Shown here: positions 26,082-35,610 of the stretch, in pieces | How positions within the stretch are numbered: position 1 is the first letter of the stretch | Layout of the letters: every line of letters begins with the position of its first letter | Assembly (NCBI GenBank): GCA_018335925.1 | Contig: JAGXRF010000017.1 | Span: 62,001-126,000, forward strand | Direction: 5' to 3' | DNA: 64,000 nt | From: Flavobacteriales bacterium | Lineage (GTDB): Bacteria > Bacteroidota > Bacteroidia > Flavobacteriales > Flavobacteriaceae | Made by a program: the position numbers and the translations under genes | The notes under the pieces: generated by a model | Databases searched by the model: none | What the model was told of the DNA's origin: nothing | The model's input: the letters and a program-made list of their open reading frames with translations, nothing else

Positions 26082-27023
26082 TTAATTTTCTTTAGGCAAA
26101 AATACCTCAGCCATCATACATCGGGCACTACCACCACCACAGGCTTCAATAATATCTAAACTTGCATGGATGATAGGATTGTGTTTTTCAATGGCTTCCA
26201 ATTGTTTTGGTGTTAAACTTTGGTAGGCACTGCTACTCATTACCAAATATTTTTGTTGGTTTGCTCCAACAACTTGCAACATGTTTCCTGCAAAGTGATT
26301 TACCTGCTCCTCCGAAATTAAAATAATTTCCTTACCATCTTGTTTTAATTGCTCTAACACCATTTTTCGCTCAACTTTATCATCAATACAATCGGCACAA
26401 ATTACCGCAAAAGTATCTGCAATACACATCATTACATTGGTGTGGTAAATAGGTTTTCTTGCACCATCAACAGTTTGAAAAGCAGTAAAGATTACAGGTG
26501 TGTACTCCATATCTTCGCAGAACTCAATAAATAATTCTTCATCTGCTCTAGGAGATAAGGCACAATAGGCTTTTTCATTTACACGATCTAAAATAATGCT
26601 ACCTGTTCCTTCTAAAAACACATTGGCTTCTTCTGCAAGAGTATAATCCAATACGTTTTCAATAACAAATCCTTTTTCTTCTAACAAATCCAACACATCT
26701 TCTCTTCTTTCTAATCTTCTGTTTTCTGCAAACATTGGATATAACACTACGTCACCTGATTGGTGAAAAGAAATCCAATTATTAGGAAAAATACTATCCG
26801 GAGTATCGGGTTGTAAGGTATCTTCCACTACCAAAACATTTACTCCATGAGCACGTAATTTTTCTACAAAAGCATCAAACTCTTGCTGTGCTTTTGCATT
26901 CACATTCGCAGAAGTTAAACCATCTATTACTTTTTGGTAGTAATTGTTCACTGCGGTTTGTTCATTCATCCTAAATGCAACTGGACGAATCATTAAAATG
27001 GTATTGGTTGCTTGTGTTTTCAT
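26082..27023 (-). CDS. ctlX: Deiminase-fold protein CtlX (citrulline utilisation hydrolase type)
   Basis: A 313-residue guanidino-group-modifying fold protein of the CtlX type. The expected active-site pieces are present: D-S-I-F-P-N-N-W near the middle, E-G-T-G-S, H-T-N-V-M-M and a late Cys in G-S-A-R-C-M-M. The family is placed with citrulline or arginine use, but the reaction is not firmly established. The longer frame starts at 27038; the ATG at 27023 gives the family-typical M-K-T-Q-A-T-N-T-I-L-M-I-R-P. A second enzyme of this fold is at 39404-40327. Confidence 0.85.
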   Translation of the reverse strand: MKTQATNTILMIRPVAFRMNEQTAVNNYYQKVIDGLTSANVNAKAQQEFDAFVEKLRAHGVNVLVVEDTLQPDTPDSIFPNNWISFHQSGDVVLYPMFAENRRLERREDVLDLLEEKGFVIENVLDYTLAEEANVFLEGTGSIILDRVNEKAYCALSPRADEELFIEFCEDMEYTPVIFTAFQTVDGARKPIYHTNVMMCIADTFAVICADCIDDKVERKMVLEQLKQDGKEIILISEEQVNHFAGNMLQVVGANQQKYLVMSSSAYQSLTPKQLEAIEKHNPIIHASLDIIEACGGGSARCMMAEVFLPKEN

Positions 27024-27119
27024 TTTTATTTGTATCAAATTCTTTCAGAGTGTATTCGTTAAGTTTTAAAACATGAAATTTGGATGTGATTCATTAAAAT
27101 TATAAATGATACTCACTAT

Positions 27120-28754
27120 TTATACCTTTTCAATCTCCTTTAAATGCTCCATTTTTTTCAATGCGAGGAAACCTTTGATATCTTCAAAATGTTCTTTTAC
27201 TCTCTTGTTGCCAAACTCAAACACTTTGGTTACCAAGCCGTCTAAAAAGTCACGATCGTGCGACACCAAAATCAAGGTTCCGTCAAAATCTTTTAAAGCA
27301 TCTTTAATGATGTCTTTGGTTCGCATATCCAAGTGGTTGGTAGGTTCATCTAAAATCAACACATTTACCGGTTGTAATAACAATTTTATCATGGCCAAAC
27401 GGGTTCTTTCTCCACCGGATAACACCTTCACTTTTTTGGTAATATCATCACCTCCAAACATAAATGCTCCTAGTAAGTCTTTGATTTTACTTCGGATATC
27501 TCCAACTGCAATTTGATCAATGGTATCAAAAACTGTCAAATTTTCATCCAACAAAGCTGCTTGGTTTTGAGCAAAATAACCAATTTGTACGTTATGCCCA
27601 ACCTCTAATTTACCTTCAAAGTCAATTTCTTTCATTATGGCTTTGATCATGGTAGATTTTCCTTCTCCATTTCTTCCAACAAAAGCTAGTTTTTGTCCAC
27701 GCTCAATTACCATGTTAGCATCTTGAAACACCACATGATCTCCATATTTTTTGCATAATCCTTCTACTACCACAGGGTATTGACCACTACGTGGTGCAGA
27801 AGGAAATTTTAATCGCAAAGCGGAGTTATCTACTTCATCCACCTCAACAATTTCTAATTTCTCCAACATTTTTACTCTAGATTGTACTTGTAAAGTTTTG
27901 GAGTAAGTTCCTTTAAAACGCTCAATAAACTCTTTGGTTTCTGCAATCATTTTTTGTTGTTCTTCATAAGCTTTTTGCTGATGTGCTCTTCTATCTTTTC
28001 GCAATTCTAAATAATGCGAATATTTCGCTTTGTAGTCGTAAATCTTACCAAGTGTAACTTCAATAGTTCGGTTCGTTACGTTTTCTACAAAAGCTCGGTC
28101 GTGTGAAATAACAATCACCGCTTTGGCTTGGTTGATTAAAAAATCCTCTAGCCATTCCACACTCTCAATATCTAAGTGGTTGGTAGGTTCATCTAACAAA
28201 ATTAAATCGGGCTTTTTCAATAAAATTTTTGCCAATTCAATTCGCATTCTCCATCCTCCTGAAAATTCAGAAGTCATCCTGGTAAAATCTTCACGCTTAA
28301 AGCCCAATCCTTTCAAAACTTTTTCTACTTCGGCTTCATAATTGATTTCTTCAATGGCATAAAATTTTTCACTTAATTCCGAAACCCTTTCAATTAGCTT
28401 CATATAATCATCGCTTTCGTAATCGGTTCGGATAGTTAATTGTTCGTTGATCGCATCAATCTCTTCTTTCATTTGAAAAACTTCCTGAAATGCTTTTGAA
28501 GTTTCTTCCATTACAGTGGCATCATCTGAAGTTAACAAATGCTGAGGCAAATAAGCCACCACTTTGTCTTTTGGCACGGCAACCATTCCACGGGTTGGTT
28601 TTTGTGCTCCTGCTAATATTTTTAACATGGTACTTTTGCCAGCACCATTTTTACCCATTAATGCTATTTTATCGTTTTCATTAATTGCAAAAGCAACTTC
28701 GCTAAACAAAGTGGTTCCTCCAAATTCTACTGCAATGTCTTGTACTGTAATCAT
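27120..28754 (-). CDS. ABC-F family ATPase
   Basis: A 544-residue soluble protein with two ABC cassettes and no membrane domain, the ABC-F layout of translation factors that act at the ribosomal E site. The P-loops are G-K-N-G-A-G-K-S-T and G-R-N-G-E-G-K-S-T. Signatures are F-S-G-G-W-R-M-R and L-S-G-G-E-R-T-R, and both Walker B motifs read L-D-E-P-T-N-H-L-D. A charged helical linker joins the cassettes. It resembles housekeeping members such as YbiT/EttA; there is no evidence that it is an antibiotic-resistance subtype. A -7 box lies 17 bases before the ATG. Confidence 0.93.
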   Translation of the reverse strand: MITVQDIAVEFGGTTLFSEVAFAINENDKIALMGKNGAGKSTMLKILAGAQKPTRGMVAVPKDKVVAYLPQHLLTSDDATVMEETSKAFQEVFQMKEEIDAINEQLTIRTDYESDDYMKLIERVSELSEKFYAIEEINYEAEVEKVLKGLGFKREDFTRMTSEFSGGWRMRIELAKILLKKPDLILLDEPTNHLDIESVEWLEDFLINQAKAVIVISHDRAFVENVTNRTIEVTLGKIYDYKAKYSHYLELRKDRRAHQQKAYEEQQKMIAETKEFIERFKGTYSKTLQVQSRVKMLEKLEIVEVDEVDNSALRLKFPSAPRSGQYPVVVEGLCKKYGDHVVFQDANMVIERGQKLAFVGRNGEGKSTMIKAIMKEIDFEGKLEVGHNVQIGYFAQNQAALLDENLTVFDTIDQIAVGDIRSKIKDLLGAFMFGGDDITKKVKVLSGGERTRLAMIKLLLQPVNVLILDEPTNHLDMRTKDIIKDALKDFDGTLILVSHDRDFLDGLVTKVFEFGNKRVKEHFEDIKGFLALKKMEHLKEIEKV

Positions 28755-28771
28755 AATTAAAATTAAAGCTG

Positions 28772-28779
28772 CAAAGATA
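28772..28779 (-). promoter_or_regulatory. Putative -7 box (TATCTTTG) for the ABC-F gene
   Basis: Exact TAnnTTTG match on the minus strand, 17 bases upstream of the ATG. Confidence 0.4.
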
Positions 28780-28861
28780 GATTATTATAATTTGTTTCTA
28801 TTTAAGCAATTTATTAAACATCGTTATAAACAAACAAATAAACATCAAACAACTTTTTATA

Positions 28862-30271
28862 CTAATGTACTAGTACTTTTTTGGTGATACTTTCTCCTTC
28901 ATTATTTTGTATGTGAACCATATAAAGCCCTTTTTGCCATTGGTGTACTGGTATGGTGATATGACCCTCAAAATCTTTAACCGTGTTTTGATAAACTACC
29001 CTCCCTTGTACATCATAAATGTTGATATGGGCATCTTGGGTGTTGGTATAGTTTAGCTGTAAAAAGTCTTTGGCTGGGTTGGGTGCTATGCTAAGTGTTG
29101 GTTTGGTGTAGGTTGGTGTACTGAGTGTTTGCACACATATTGCTGTATTTTGTAGGGGTACAGTGCTCTGGGTAGTAGTACCATTACCAAACTGACCATA
29201 ATTATTACGACCCCATACCCATACACTACCATCTGCCTTTATCCCCATAGAATTGGCAATACCTCCGGCTTGTACCTGCACCCAATCATTAGCGGTGCCT
29301 ACTTGGGTAGGTACATTCACATTATTTGTATGCCCTAAACCCAACTGACCATATTGGTTTCTGCCCCATGCCCATAGGGTGCCATCACTCTTGATGGCCA
29401 AAACATGCTCTCTGCCTACCGCAAAGTCTAACCATGTGTCTGTGCCTATGGATTGTGGTGTAGAACCACCAGAATTATTGCCATTACCAAGTTGACCATA
29501 TGGATTACCTCCCCATGATACCAAAGTACCATCTGTTTTTTGGGCTATAATAGAACCTGAACCACCTTTTATCTTGGCAATGTTGCTGTGTTGTTGCGAA
29601 CCTCCAACGCTATAATTTGCTTGCCTCAATACATTTGTAGGATCAGGACCTTGCCCTAACAAAGGACCTAAAGCAACACCTGCACCCCAAACGGTACCAT
29701 CGTTACGTACTGCTAAGGATGCAGTAGTAGTAGTAGCAACATCTACCCAATGGTTGGCGGTGCCTACTTGCGTAGGGCTATAAATTTGTGGGGGCATGCC
29801 AGGACCTAATGCCACCTCCCCATCTTGGTTGCTGCCCCAAGTCCAGATGGTGCCATCTGCCCTAATACCTATGGTATGATTGTTATATGACGACAATTTT
29901 ACCCAGTTGGCATTGGTACTAACTTGCATAAGTGTGAAAGTAGATCCTGACTGACCTATACCTAATGATCCACTATTATTACTGCCCATAGCCCACATGG
30001 TATTATCGTCTTTTACTGCAAAAGTCATGATGCCCTGTGCCCATATTTTTACCCAATTACTGGTGTTGTTTAATACAATAGGCGATGGTTGGCTCTCCGG
30101 AAAAGGCCATTGACTTCCTAAACATTTTTCGTTTCTTCCCCAACCAATCAGTTCGTTGTTGGGGCCTATGGCAATGGCATGATCTCCCCAAATGGCTATT
30201 TGTTTGTAACACTGTGCGTATTGCCAGTTTACACTTAATAAAATACTAAAAATGAACACTATTTTTTTCAT
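28862..30271 (-). CDS. RCC1-repeat protein secreted by T9SS
   Basis: A 469-residue secreted protein. A signal peptide ends near residue 20 (A-Q). About seven RCC1-type repeats cover residues 28-370, each with the pattern W-A-W-G or W-G-x-N, then G-Q-L-G-x-G, forming a beta-propeller. The last ~75 residues are a type A T9SS sorting domain (I-A-P-N-P-A-K-D, V-Y-Q, I-P-V-H-Q-W-Q-K-G-L-Y-M-V), which is removed on export. It should be displayed or released at the cell surface; the ligand is unknown. The giant T9SS protein gene lies 58 bases upstream on the same strand, with a hairpin between. Confidence 0.92.
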   Translation of the reverse strand: MKKIVFIFSILLSVNWQYAQCYKQIAIWGDHAIAIGPNNELIGWGRNEKCLGSQWPFPESQPSPIVLNNTSNWVKIWAQGIMTFAVKDDNTMWAMGSNNSGSLGIGQSGSTFTLMQVSTNANWVKLSSYNNHTIGIRADGTIWTWGSNQDGEVALGPGMPPQIYSPTQVGTANHWVDVATTTTASLAVRNDGTVWGAGVALGPLLGQGPDPTNVLRQANYSVGGSQQHSNIAKIKGGSGSIIAQKTDGTLVSWGGNPYGQLGNGNNSGGSTPQSIGTDTWLDFAVGREHVLAIKSDGTLWAWGRNQYGQLGLGHTNNVNVPTQVGTANDWVQVQAGGIANSMGIKADGSVWVWGRNNYGQFGNGTTTQSTVPLQNTAICVQTLSTPTYTKPTLSIAPNPAKDFLQLNYTNTQDAHINIYDVQGRVVYQNTVKDFEGHITIPVHQWQKGLYMVHIQNNEGESITKKVLVH

Positions 30272-30287
30272 GCTTTTTTTATTTTAA

Positions 30288-30320
30288 TTCTACTGCAAAC
30301 CCGTAAAGTATGCAGTAGAA
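30288..30320. repeat. Perfect 10-bp inverted repeat between two T9SS genes
   Basis: TTCTACTGCA (30288-30297) and TGCAGTAGAA (30311-30320) form a perfect hairpin with a 13-base loop, in the 58-base gap. On the minus (coding) strand no T run follows, so it is not a classical terminator. It may be a processing or partial-termination site between the two genes. Confidence 0.6.
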
Positions 30321-30329
30321 TGGTTTTAT

Positions 30330-33300
30330 TTATTTTTTTATAAACTTATATTGGTGGGTAACCATACCATCGGCTTGGCTTACCACTACTACATACACCC
30401 CAGATGCTAACTTGGATACATCTAATGACTGAAGGGTTTGCTGGTTAGAAAAATGATTTATTAATAATTTTCCTTGCAAATCATAAACAGTTAGTTTATG
30501 ATAACTATTATCAGCTTGCACATACAGTATGTCTTGTGCAGGGTTAGGATATAATAATAGTTCGATAGGTTTGTTTTGCAATACCGATTTTTCTGCCCCC
30601 TGTGTTGCTTGCATTCTTTGGCTGTTGCATGGCTGAAGAACGATGTCAGAAGCTACGGATAAACAATTGCTTTGGTTAAAATCACTATCTGTTATTACTC
30701 CACTAAGCGTAATACTGGTAGTTAAAGGGTTTAACAAACTACCAAAAGGGATAAACTGCACATTCATTAGATTATTGCCCGGCAATAACGTAACTACAGC
30801 AGGTGTAATGAGCATCTGGTTATTTGTTTCGGTTAAAGTAACAGTGATGGGGTCATTATAGTTATTAAATGCTTCAAAAATATAATGATAATCACAAAAA
30901 GGTGAAGCCGAATTTTCTGAAGGCATGGTAGTATTTTCGTAAAAACCATACTCAAAATCACATTTCTCGTTACAATTATTTAATTGATAAGCAAAAGGCA
31001 AAGTGGTATAGTTACAACCATTATTTGTTAAGGTAGCATGATAAAACCCATCAGAAGGCAAATCGGATAAAGGAGAATCTTCTAAAATATGGGTATTGAT
31101 ATTTGCACCATTTATTTGGTCCCATAAAATTTGGGGTAAATCAACTATGGGCCCTAGCACTTGTAAAGCTCTTTGGTTGCACACCCCTAAACAGCCGGTA
31201 GGATAGCTCCATGCATACTCGCTTGGATGCCTAGGTACTGATATGGTTTTGGTGGCACTACACTCCCCTACAAAAACAGTCACCTGATAAACGCCACCGT
31301 GCATTACTTGAATGCTTGACCCAGCAGCACCATTACTCCATAAATAATGCGTAGCCGTTGGATGATGGGCATTTAGCGTAACTTGATATGGACTACAGTC
31401 GTTAAATGTAGAGGTTAAAGTAATATCATTAGCTTCAGGTGTCTCTACTACCGTAATATCTCGCTGTATGGTATTGGTACAACCCGTTGTAGTATCGGTT
31501 AAATCAACTAAAATTTGATAAGTACCTGGTTGGTAAGGTTGAAAAACCAATGACTGGTTATTACCGTCTGCATAGTAAAAATAATCTGAAGTGTAAATGT
31601 AATAAGTAACATTAGGGCTAGTACTCACCTTAACTTCAATTTCATCAAACCCACAATACACATCGTTACACAAAATTCTACCAGTTGGTAATTTCGGAAA
31701 TTTCGGGAAAATACGGTTGGGCACCTCGTACCTACAATTACTATTATTGGCATCTTCTAAAATCAACCAATAATAGCCCGGTTGGGTAACACTAATAGTG
31801 GCTTGGTTTTGGAACTGGGTAAGCTCGGTAGTATTATGCATCCATCGGTATTTAGGGTTACATGTAGCGTTGGGGTTGCTAGGTACATAACTAATTTGAA
31901 CGGCATTGCCTTCACATACAATAGCATTAGGGGGATTACTAACCAAAGTCCCCGAAAAGCAAGGGTTAGGAATATGAATGGAGGTGGTAAAGGTTTTGGA
32001 ACAATTTAGCTGGTTGATAACCGTTACACTCACCGCATAAGTACCTGGTGTACTAAACACACGAGTGGGATTGAATAATTTATTGTGAACACCGGGTTCA
32101 AAGGTCCAGTAAAAATCATAATCCGTAAAGTTTAGTAAAGTTTCATTAAACTCAAACCTAACCGGACTATCGTGACATAAAAGATTTTGCAATGGGGCAT
32201 ATTTTATAGTCAACTCAGGCACCCCAATAAGTGGTATGGTAATGGTTTGTTCGCAATTGGGCAAACTATGGTAAGTAGAGGTACCGCTAAGGGTAATTTT
32301 TACCTCATAAAAATTAGAGGATAATTGGTAGGTTTGGTTAGGCACCACGGTAGTCCAAGTAGAGCTACTGATAGGCTTATAGGCAATTACAGCTTGGTAA
32401 TTATTTACCAAAGGAGACACGATACTATTATCAAAAAACTTTACTGCAAACTGGTTGTTGTTAATGCAACTAACTTCGTATCGAATATCTGGTTTATAGG
32501 GTATCAGGATTTGTTTATAGTCAGATAATTTTTTGGTACCTTGCATATTAATACACGGAAAATCTGCTTTATAAAACACATGATATAAACCTGGAGGGCC
32601 AGTAATGGTGTTTTGGTTTACATCCATGGTAGCTAGAGAGGGACCAAAAAAACTAAACATTGGATTTTGCCCATTTGTACTGCCACTCAAAGAAATATGA
32701 CTGCAAGAGGACAAATAAGAATTATTTTGAATATTGCCATTTGAAGCTATACATTCATCATTGTCGTCGCAATCAAGCTCAATGATTTCAATAACATTTG
32801 AATATCTTATACAACCCGTAACATTATTAGTAACCACACAATAGTAAAGTCCAAAACCGTAGGCAGGTAATACGTTTAATGTATTAGAGGTTTGGTTAGC
32901 TAATAAGGTGTTTTCATTGTACCATTGGTAACTCACATTAGTGGCATTAGTAGCTATATTTAATGTGGTGTTAATTTCGTTTTGCGTACAAAAAGCATTA
33001 CCACCACTAACAACGCTTATCGTTACAGGAGGATTAGGTAAAACTACCACATCTAAAGTAGCAATATTTGATTTTACATTACAAATACCAAAATTAATAA
33101 TTTGAGCTGTAACTAACTGCGTTTGGTTTACTGTATCAAAGTTAATAAATTGCAGTGCATTGTTAATATTATTACCCGGTACTAATTGGCCATTAATTCT
33201 CCATTCTACATAAGCATTGGCTATGTTTACATTATTATTACTAATTAAATTATATATTAATTGGTTGTTATTAAAAGCATTGCTATTTAAAAAATTAGCA

Positions 33301-35360
33301 CACACCGGGTTAGAAGGTCCATTAATAGCAATTAGAGGAGTAGGATCTGATAAATTAATAACTTTAGAAACGGTAACAGGAGGTAAAGAACATTTAGTAA
33401 TTTTAACATTCAAAGTTACCGTTTGATTAGCCGTAACAAAATCATTCCAAACAATTTCTACATTAGTTGTTCCTTGACCATTTGAGATACTACCAACAGA
33501 ATTATCAGACAAAGACCATTCATAGGAATCACCAAGGTTGTGAGGAGTTTGAGAATTTGGCAAATTTAATTGATAGTTATTTATGGAATTTGAACAAACT
33601 GTTATACTACCTGATACATCCCCAGCTAATGGTATTGCATTAACATCATAAGACCTATAAACAGTTGATATACAGTTTAAATTTGGGTTATACGCTCTAA
33701 CTCTTAGTTGTGCTGGAAGCTGAGACCAGGAAACACTAATAGAATTACCGATATTAGCCCCAACAAAGCTACCGTTACCACTAAATATTTCCCATACATA
33801 ATCAAAGCTGGGATTGGGGTTTGATATTTGGTATTGATAAGCAATATTAGTGCAAACTTGATTGGTACCAGACACTTGGTTATTAGATGCTAAAGTAGGT
33901 TTTGGTAAAACATCGAACCAAATTCTATCATAATTACAATGATTTGTGTTAGGAACAATTTCAAAATAATATTTACCAGCTTGCGTAGGTGTATAAGTTT
34001 GTGAAATAACATTATTAAAAGTTGCAACAGTTTGATTATTGGACATCTTTAATCTGTAAGAAACTGGTATGTTTGCTAAGTTACTAACAAAAATATTATC
34101 TCCTAAACAAAGTTTTGTTTTATCTAAAGTTAGTACAACTTTTGGTTTAATAGTTATTTGTTTAGTAGCAATACCTCCACACTCTAATAAAGTGTTTTGA
34201 TAAACCGCTTTTAAAGTAAATGTACCGCTTACAGCATTGGTTTGCAGTGCAACTTCATTCCGCTGATCGGTTTGTAAAATATCTACCACAACACCAGAAG
34301 ATGCGTTTATGATGCTCCAGGTAATGTTAGTAGAAGGCCACTTTGGCAGTGCAAATAATTTTTGCTCATCTGTACATATTTGACTATCACCAGCAATAAC
34401 AGCATTGGCCTGGATAACAGGAATTTTAATAGTTGTTGGTTTAGGACAATCTATTTCGCAAGCTATAGGATTAAAGGTAAGGTACCCGAAACCAGAATCA
34501 TCTACTTGATTCCACAAAACCTGTACGTTTCCATTACTGTCATTTACTATTTGACCACCAGACACATCCCACGAAAACTCACTACATTGCTCTCTAGCAT
34601 CAAACGACACACTGTAAGTTTCACTTTGCCCTTCACATACTAATCCCGGACAATTGATTTCATATACTCTATTCTCTCTAACCATAATAAGCATTTCTAC
34701 AGAGCTTTTACATCCACAAGAATTGGTTACTTCTAATGTTACATGGTATTCGCCAACAGCTTGGTAAGTGTGAGTAGGATTTTCTTCGTAACTAAAATTA
34801 CCATCACCAAAACTCCACAAATAAGTTGCTATAGGTGCGTTGGTAGTAGCATAAGATAAATTATTAAAAATAATATTTTCCCCATAGCACGACTCATACT
34901 GCTGGGTGTTGTCAGCATTTAAAATTTCAAAGTCTGCAAAAGGGGCGTTTTCTTTTTCAAAACAAATAGATTTGCTAATGGTATTTCCGTTTAGCGTATA
35001 AGAATAACTAAGTTCACCACCAGGAAAACCATTAAAACTTACCTTAACCTTCTTATTATTAATAAGTTGTAACCCACCCCCACTCATATTCCATGTAACA
35101 TTTACACTATTTGGTAAATTGTGCAATTCAAAAATAACATTACTTTCGGTACAAACTTTAAGACATTCTGAATTATCAATCTCTTGATCGTCATAACGTT
35201 TTCCGTTGTTATTTTCAGTCCAAATTTGACATGCCAATTGTGTATCCCATGACAAGTAAACACTCGTGGTGTTTTGAGCAAACATAAGTCCAAAAGAACT
35301 TATAAAAAACAAACCAAAAAGTAAAGATTTGCATCGTTGATAAAGTAGTTTTTTATACAT
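30330..35360 (-). CDS. Giant PKD/Ig-like surface protein secreted by T9SS
   Basis: A 1676-residue secreted protein. A signal peptide covers about residues 1-28 (F-G-L-M-F-A-Q). PKD domains are visible near residues 150-230 (Y-L-W-S-F-G-D-G, H-T-Y-Q-A-V-G-E-Y) and near 1090-1150 (F-Y-W-T-F-E-P-G, F-S-T-P-G-T-Y). Between and after them are many Ig-like units with paired cysteines. The last ~80 residues are a type A T9SS sorting domain (L-L-Y-P-N-P-A-Q-D, G-K-L-L, L-A-S-G-V-Y-V-V-V). It is probably a surface adhesin or matrix protein; no catalytic domain was seen. The RCC1-repeat gene follows it. Confidence 0.92.
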   Translation of the reverse strand: MYKKLLYQRCKSLLFGLFFISSFGLMFAQNTTSVYLSWDTQLACQIWTENNNGKRYDDQEIDNSECLKVCTESNVIFELHNLPNSVNVTWNMSGGGLQLINNKKVKVSFNGFPGGELSYSYTLNGNTISKSICFEKENAPFADFEILNADNTQQYESCYGENIIFNNLSYATTNAPIATYLWSFGDGNFSYEENPTHTYQAVGEYHVTLEVTNSCGCKSSVEMLIMVRENRVYEINCPGLVCEGQSETYSVSFDAREQCSEFSWDVSGGQIVNDSNGNVQVLWNQVDDSGFGYLTFNPIACEIDCPKPTTIKIPVIQANAVIAGDSQICTDEQKLFALPKWPSTNITWSIINASSGVVVDILQTDQRNEVALQTNAVSGTFTLKAVYQNTLLECGGIATKQITIKPKVVLTLDKTKLCLGDNIFVSNLANIPVSYRLKMSNNQTVATFNNVISQTYTPTQAGKYYFEIVPNTNHCNYDRIWFDVLPKPTLASNNQVSGTNQVCTNIAYQYQISNPNPSFDYVWEIFSGNGSFVGANIGNSISVSWSQLPAQLRVRAYNPNLNCISTVYRSYDVNAIPLAGDVSGSITVCSNSINNYQLNLPNSQTPHNLGDSYEWSLSDNSVGSISNGQGTTNVEIVWNDFVTANQTVTLNVKITKCSLPPVTVSKVINLSDPTPLIAINGPSNPVCANFLNSNAFNNNQLIYNLISNNNVNIANAYVEWRINGQLVPGNNINNALQFINFDTVNQTQLVTAQIINFGICNVKSNIATLDVVVLPNPPVTISVVSGGNAFCTQNEINTTLNIATNATNVSYQWYNENTLLANQTSNTLNVLPAYGFGLYYCVVTNNVTGCIRYSNVIEIIELDCDDNDECIASNGNIQNNSYLSSCSHISLSGSTNGQNPMFSFFGPSLATMDVNQNTITGPPGLYHVFYKADFPCINMQGTKKLSDYKQILIPYKPDIRYEVSCINNNQFAVKFFDNSIVSPLVNNYQAVIAYKPISSSTWTTVVPNQTYQLSSNFYEVKITLSGTSTYHSLPNCEQTITIPLIGVPELTIKYAPLQNLLCHDSPVRFEFNETLLNFTDYDFYWTFEPGVHNKLFNPTRVFSTPGTYAVSVTVINQLNCSKTFTTSIHIPNPCFSGTLVSNPPNAIVCEGNAVQISYVPSNPNATCNPKYRWMHNTTELTQFQNQATISVTQPGYYWLILEDANNSNCRYEVPNRIFPKFPKLPTGRILCNDVYCGFDEIEVKVSTSPNVTYYIYTSDYFYYADGNNQSLVFQPYQPGTYQILVDLTDTTTGCTNTIQRDITVVETPEANDITLTSTFNDCSPYQVTLNAHHPTATHYLWSNGAAGSSIQVMHGGVYQVTVFVGECSATKTISVPRHPSEYAWSYPTGCLGVCNQRALQVLGPIVDLPQILWDQINGANINTHILEDSPLSDLPSDGFYHATLTNNGCNYTTLPFAYQLNNCNEKCDFEYGFYENTTMPSENSASPFCDYHYIFEAFNNYNDPITVTLTETNNQMLITPAVVTLLPGNNLMNVQFIPFGSLLNPLTTSITLSGVITDSDFNQSNCLSVASDIVLQPCNSQRMQATQGAEKSVLQNKPIELLLYPNPAQDILYVQADNSYHKLTVYDLQGKLLINHFSNQQTLQSLDVSKLASGVYVVVVSQADGMVTHQYKFIKK

Positions 35361-35442
35361 AATTTAAAAGTTTTGTTAATATTAGTAAAATTAAGAATGT
35401 CAACAAAACATTTTTATAATTAATTACATAAGTACAAAACAA

Positions 35443-35482
35443 TTAATATGTCAAAATTTAATTTTAAAAGTTGGCATATTAA
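35443..35482. repeat. Inverted repeat in AT-rich intergenic region upstream of aconitase
   Basis: TTAATATG (35443-35450) and CATATTAA (35475-35482) pair across 24 bases. The 250-base gap between the divergent giant T9SS gene and aconitase is AT-rich, with nothing else I can name except the -7 box at 35577. It could be an operator, but chance is plausible in such AT-rich DNA. Confidence 0.3.
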
Positions 35483-35576
35483 AGTTAGTTTTACACTAAA
35501 TGCAAAATATCTAAAAAACAAATATTTTTTTTAATAGAGCATCTTATGTAAATTTAAATAATTACTAAGAATTTCG

Positions 35577-35584
35577 TAATTTTG
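35577..35584 (+). promoter_or_regulatory. Putative -7 box (TAATTTTG) for aconitase
   Basis: Exact TAnnTTTG match 26 bases before the aconitase ATG. Confidence 0.45.
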
Positions 35585-35610
35585 CACCACAATTTATAAA
35601 ACTCAACTTT

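Noticed and set aside
27120..28754. ABC-F protein as antibiotic resistance determinant
   Set aside because: Nothing in the linker or context sets it apart from housekeeping ABC-F ATPases.
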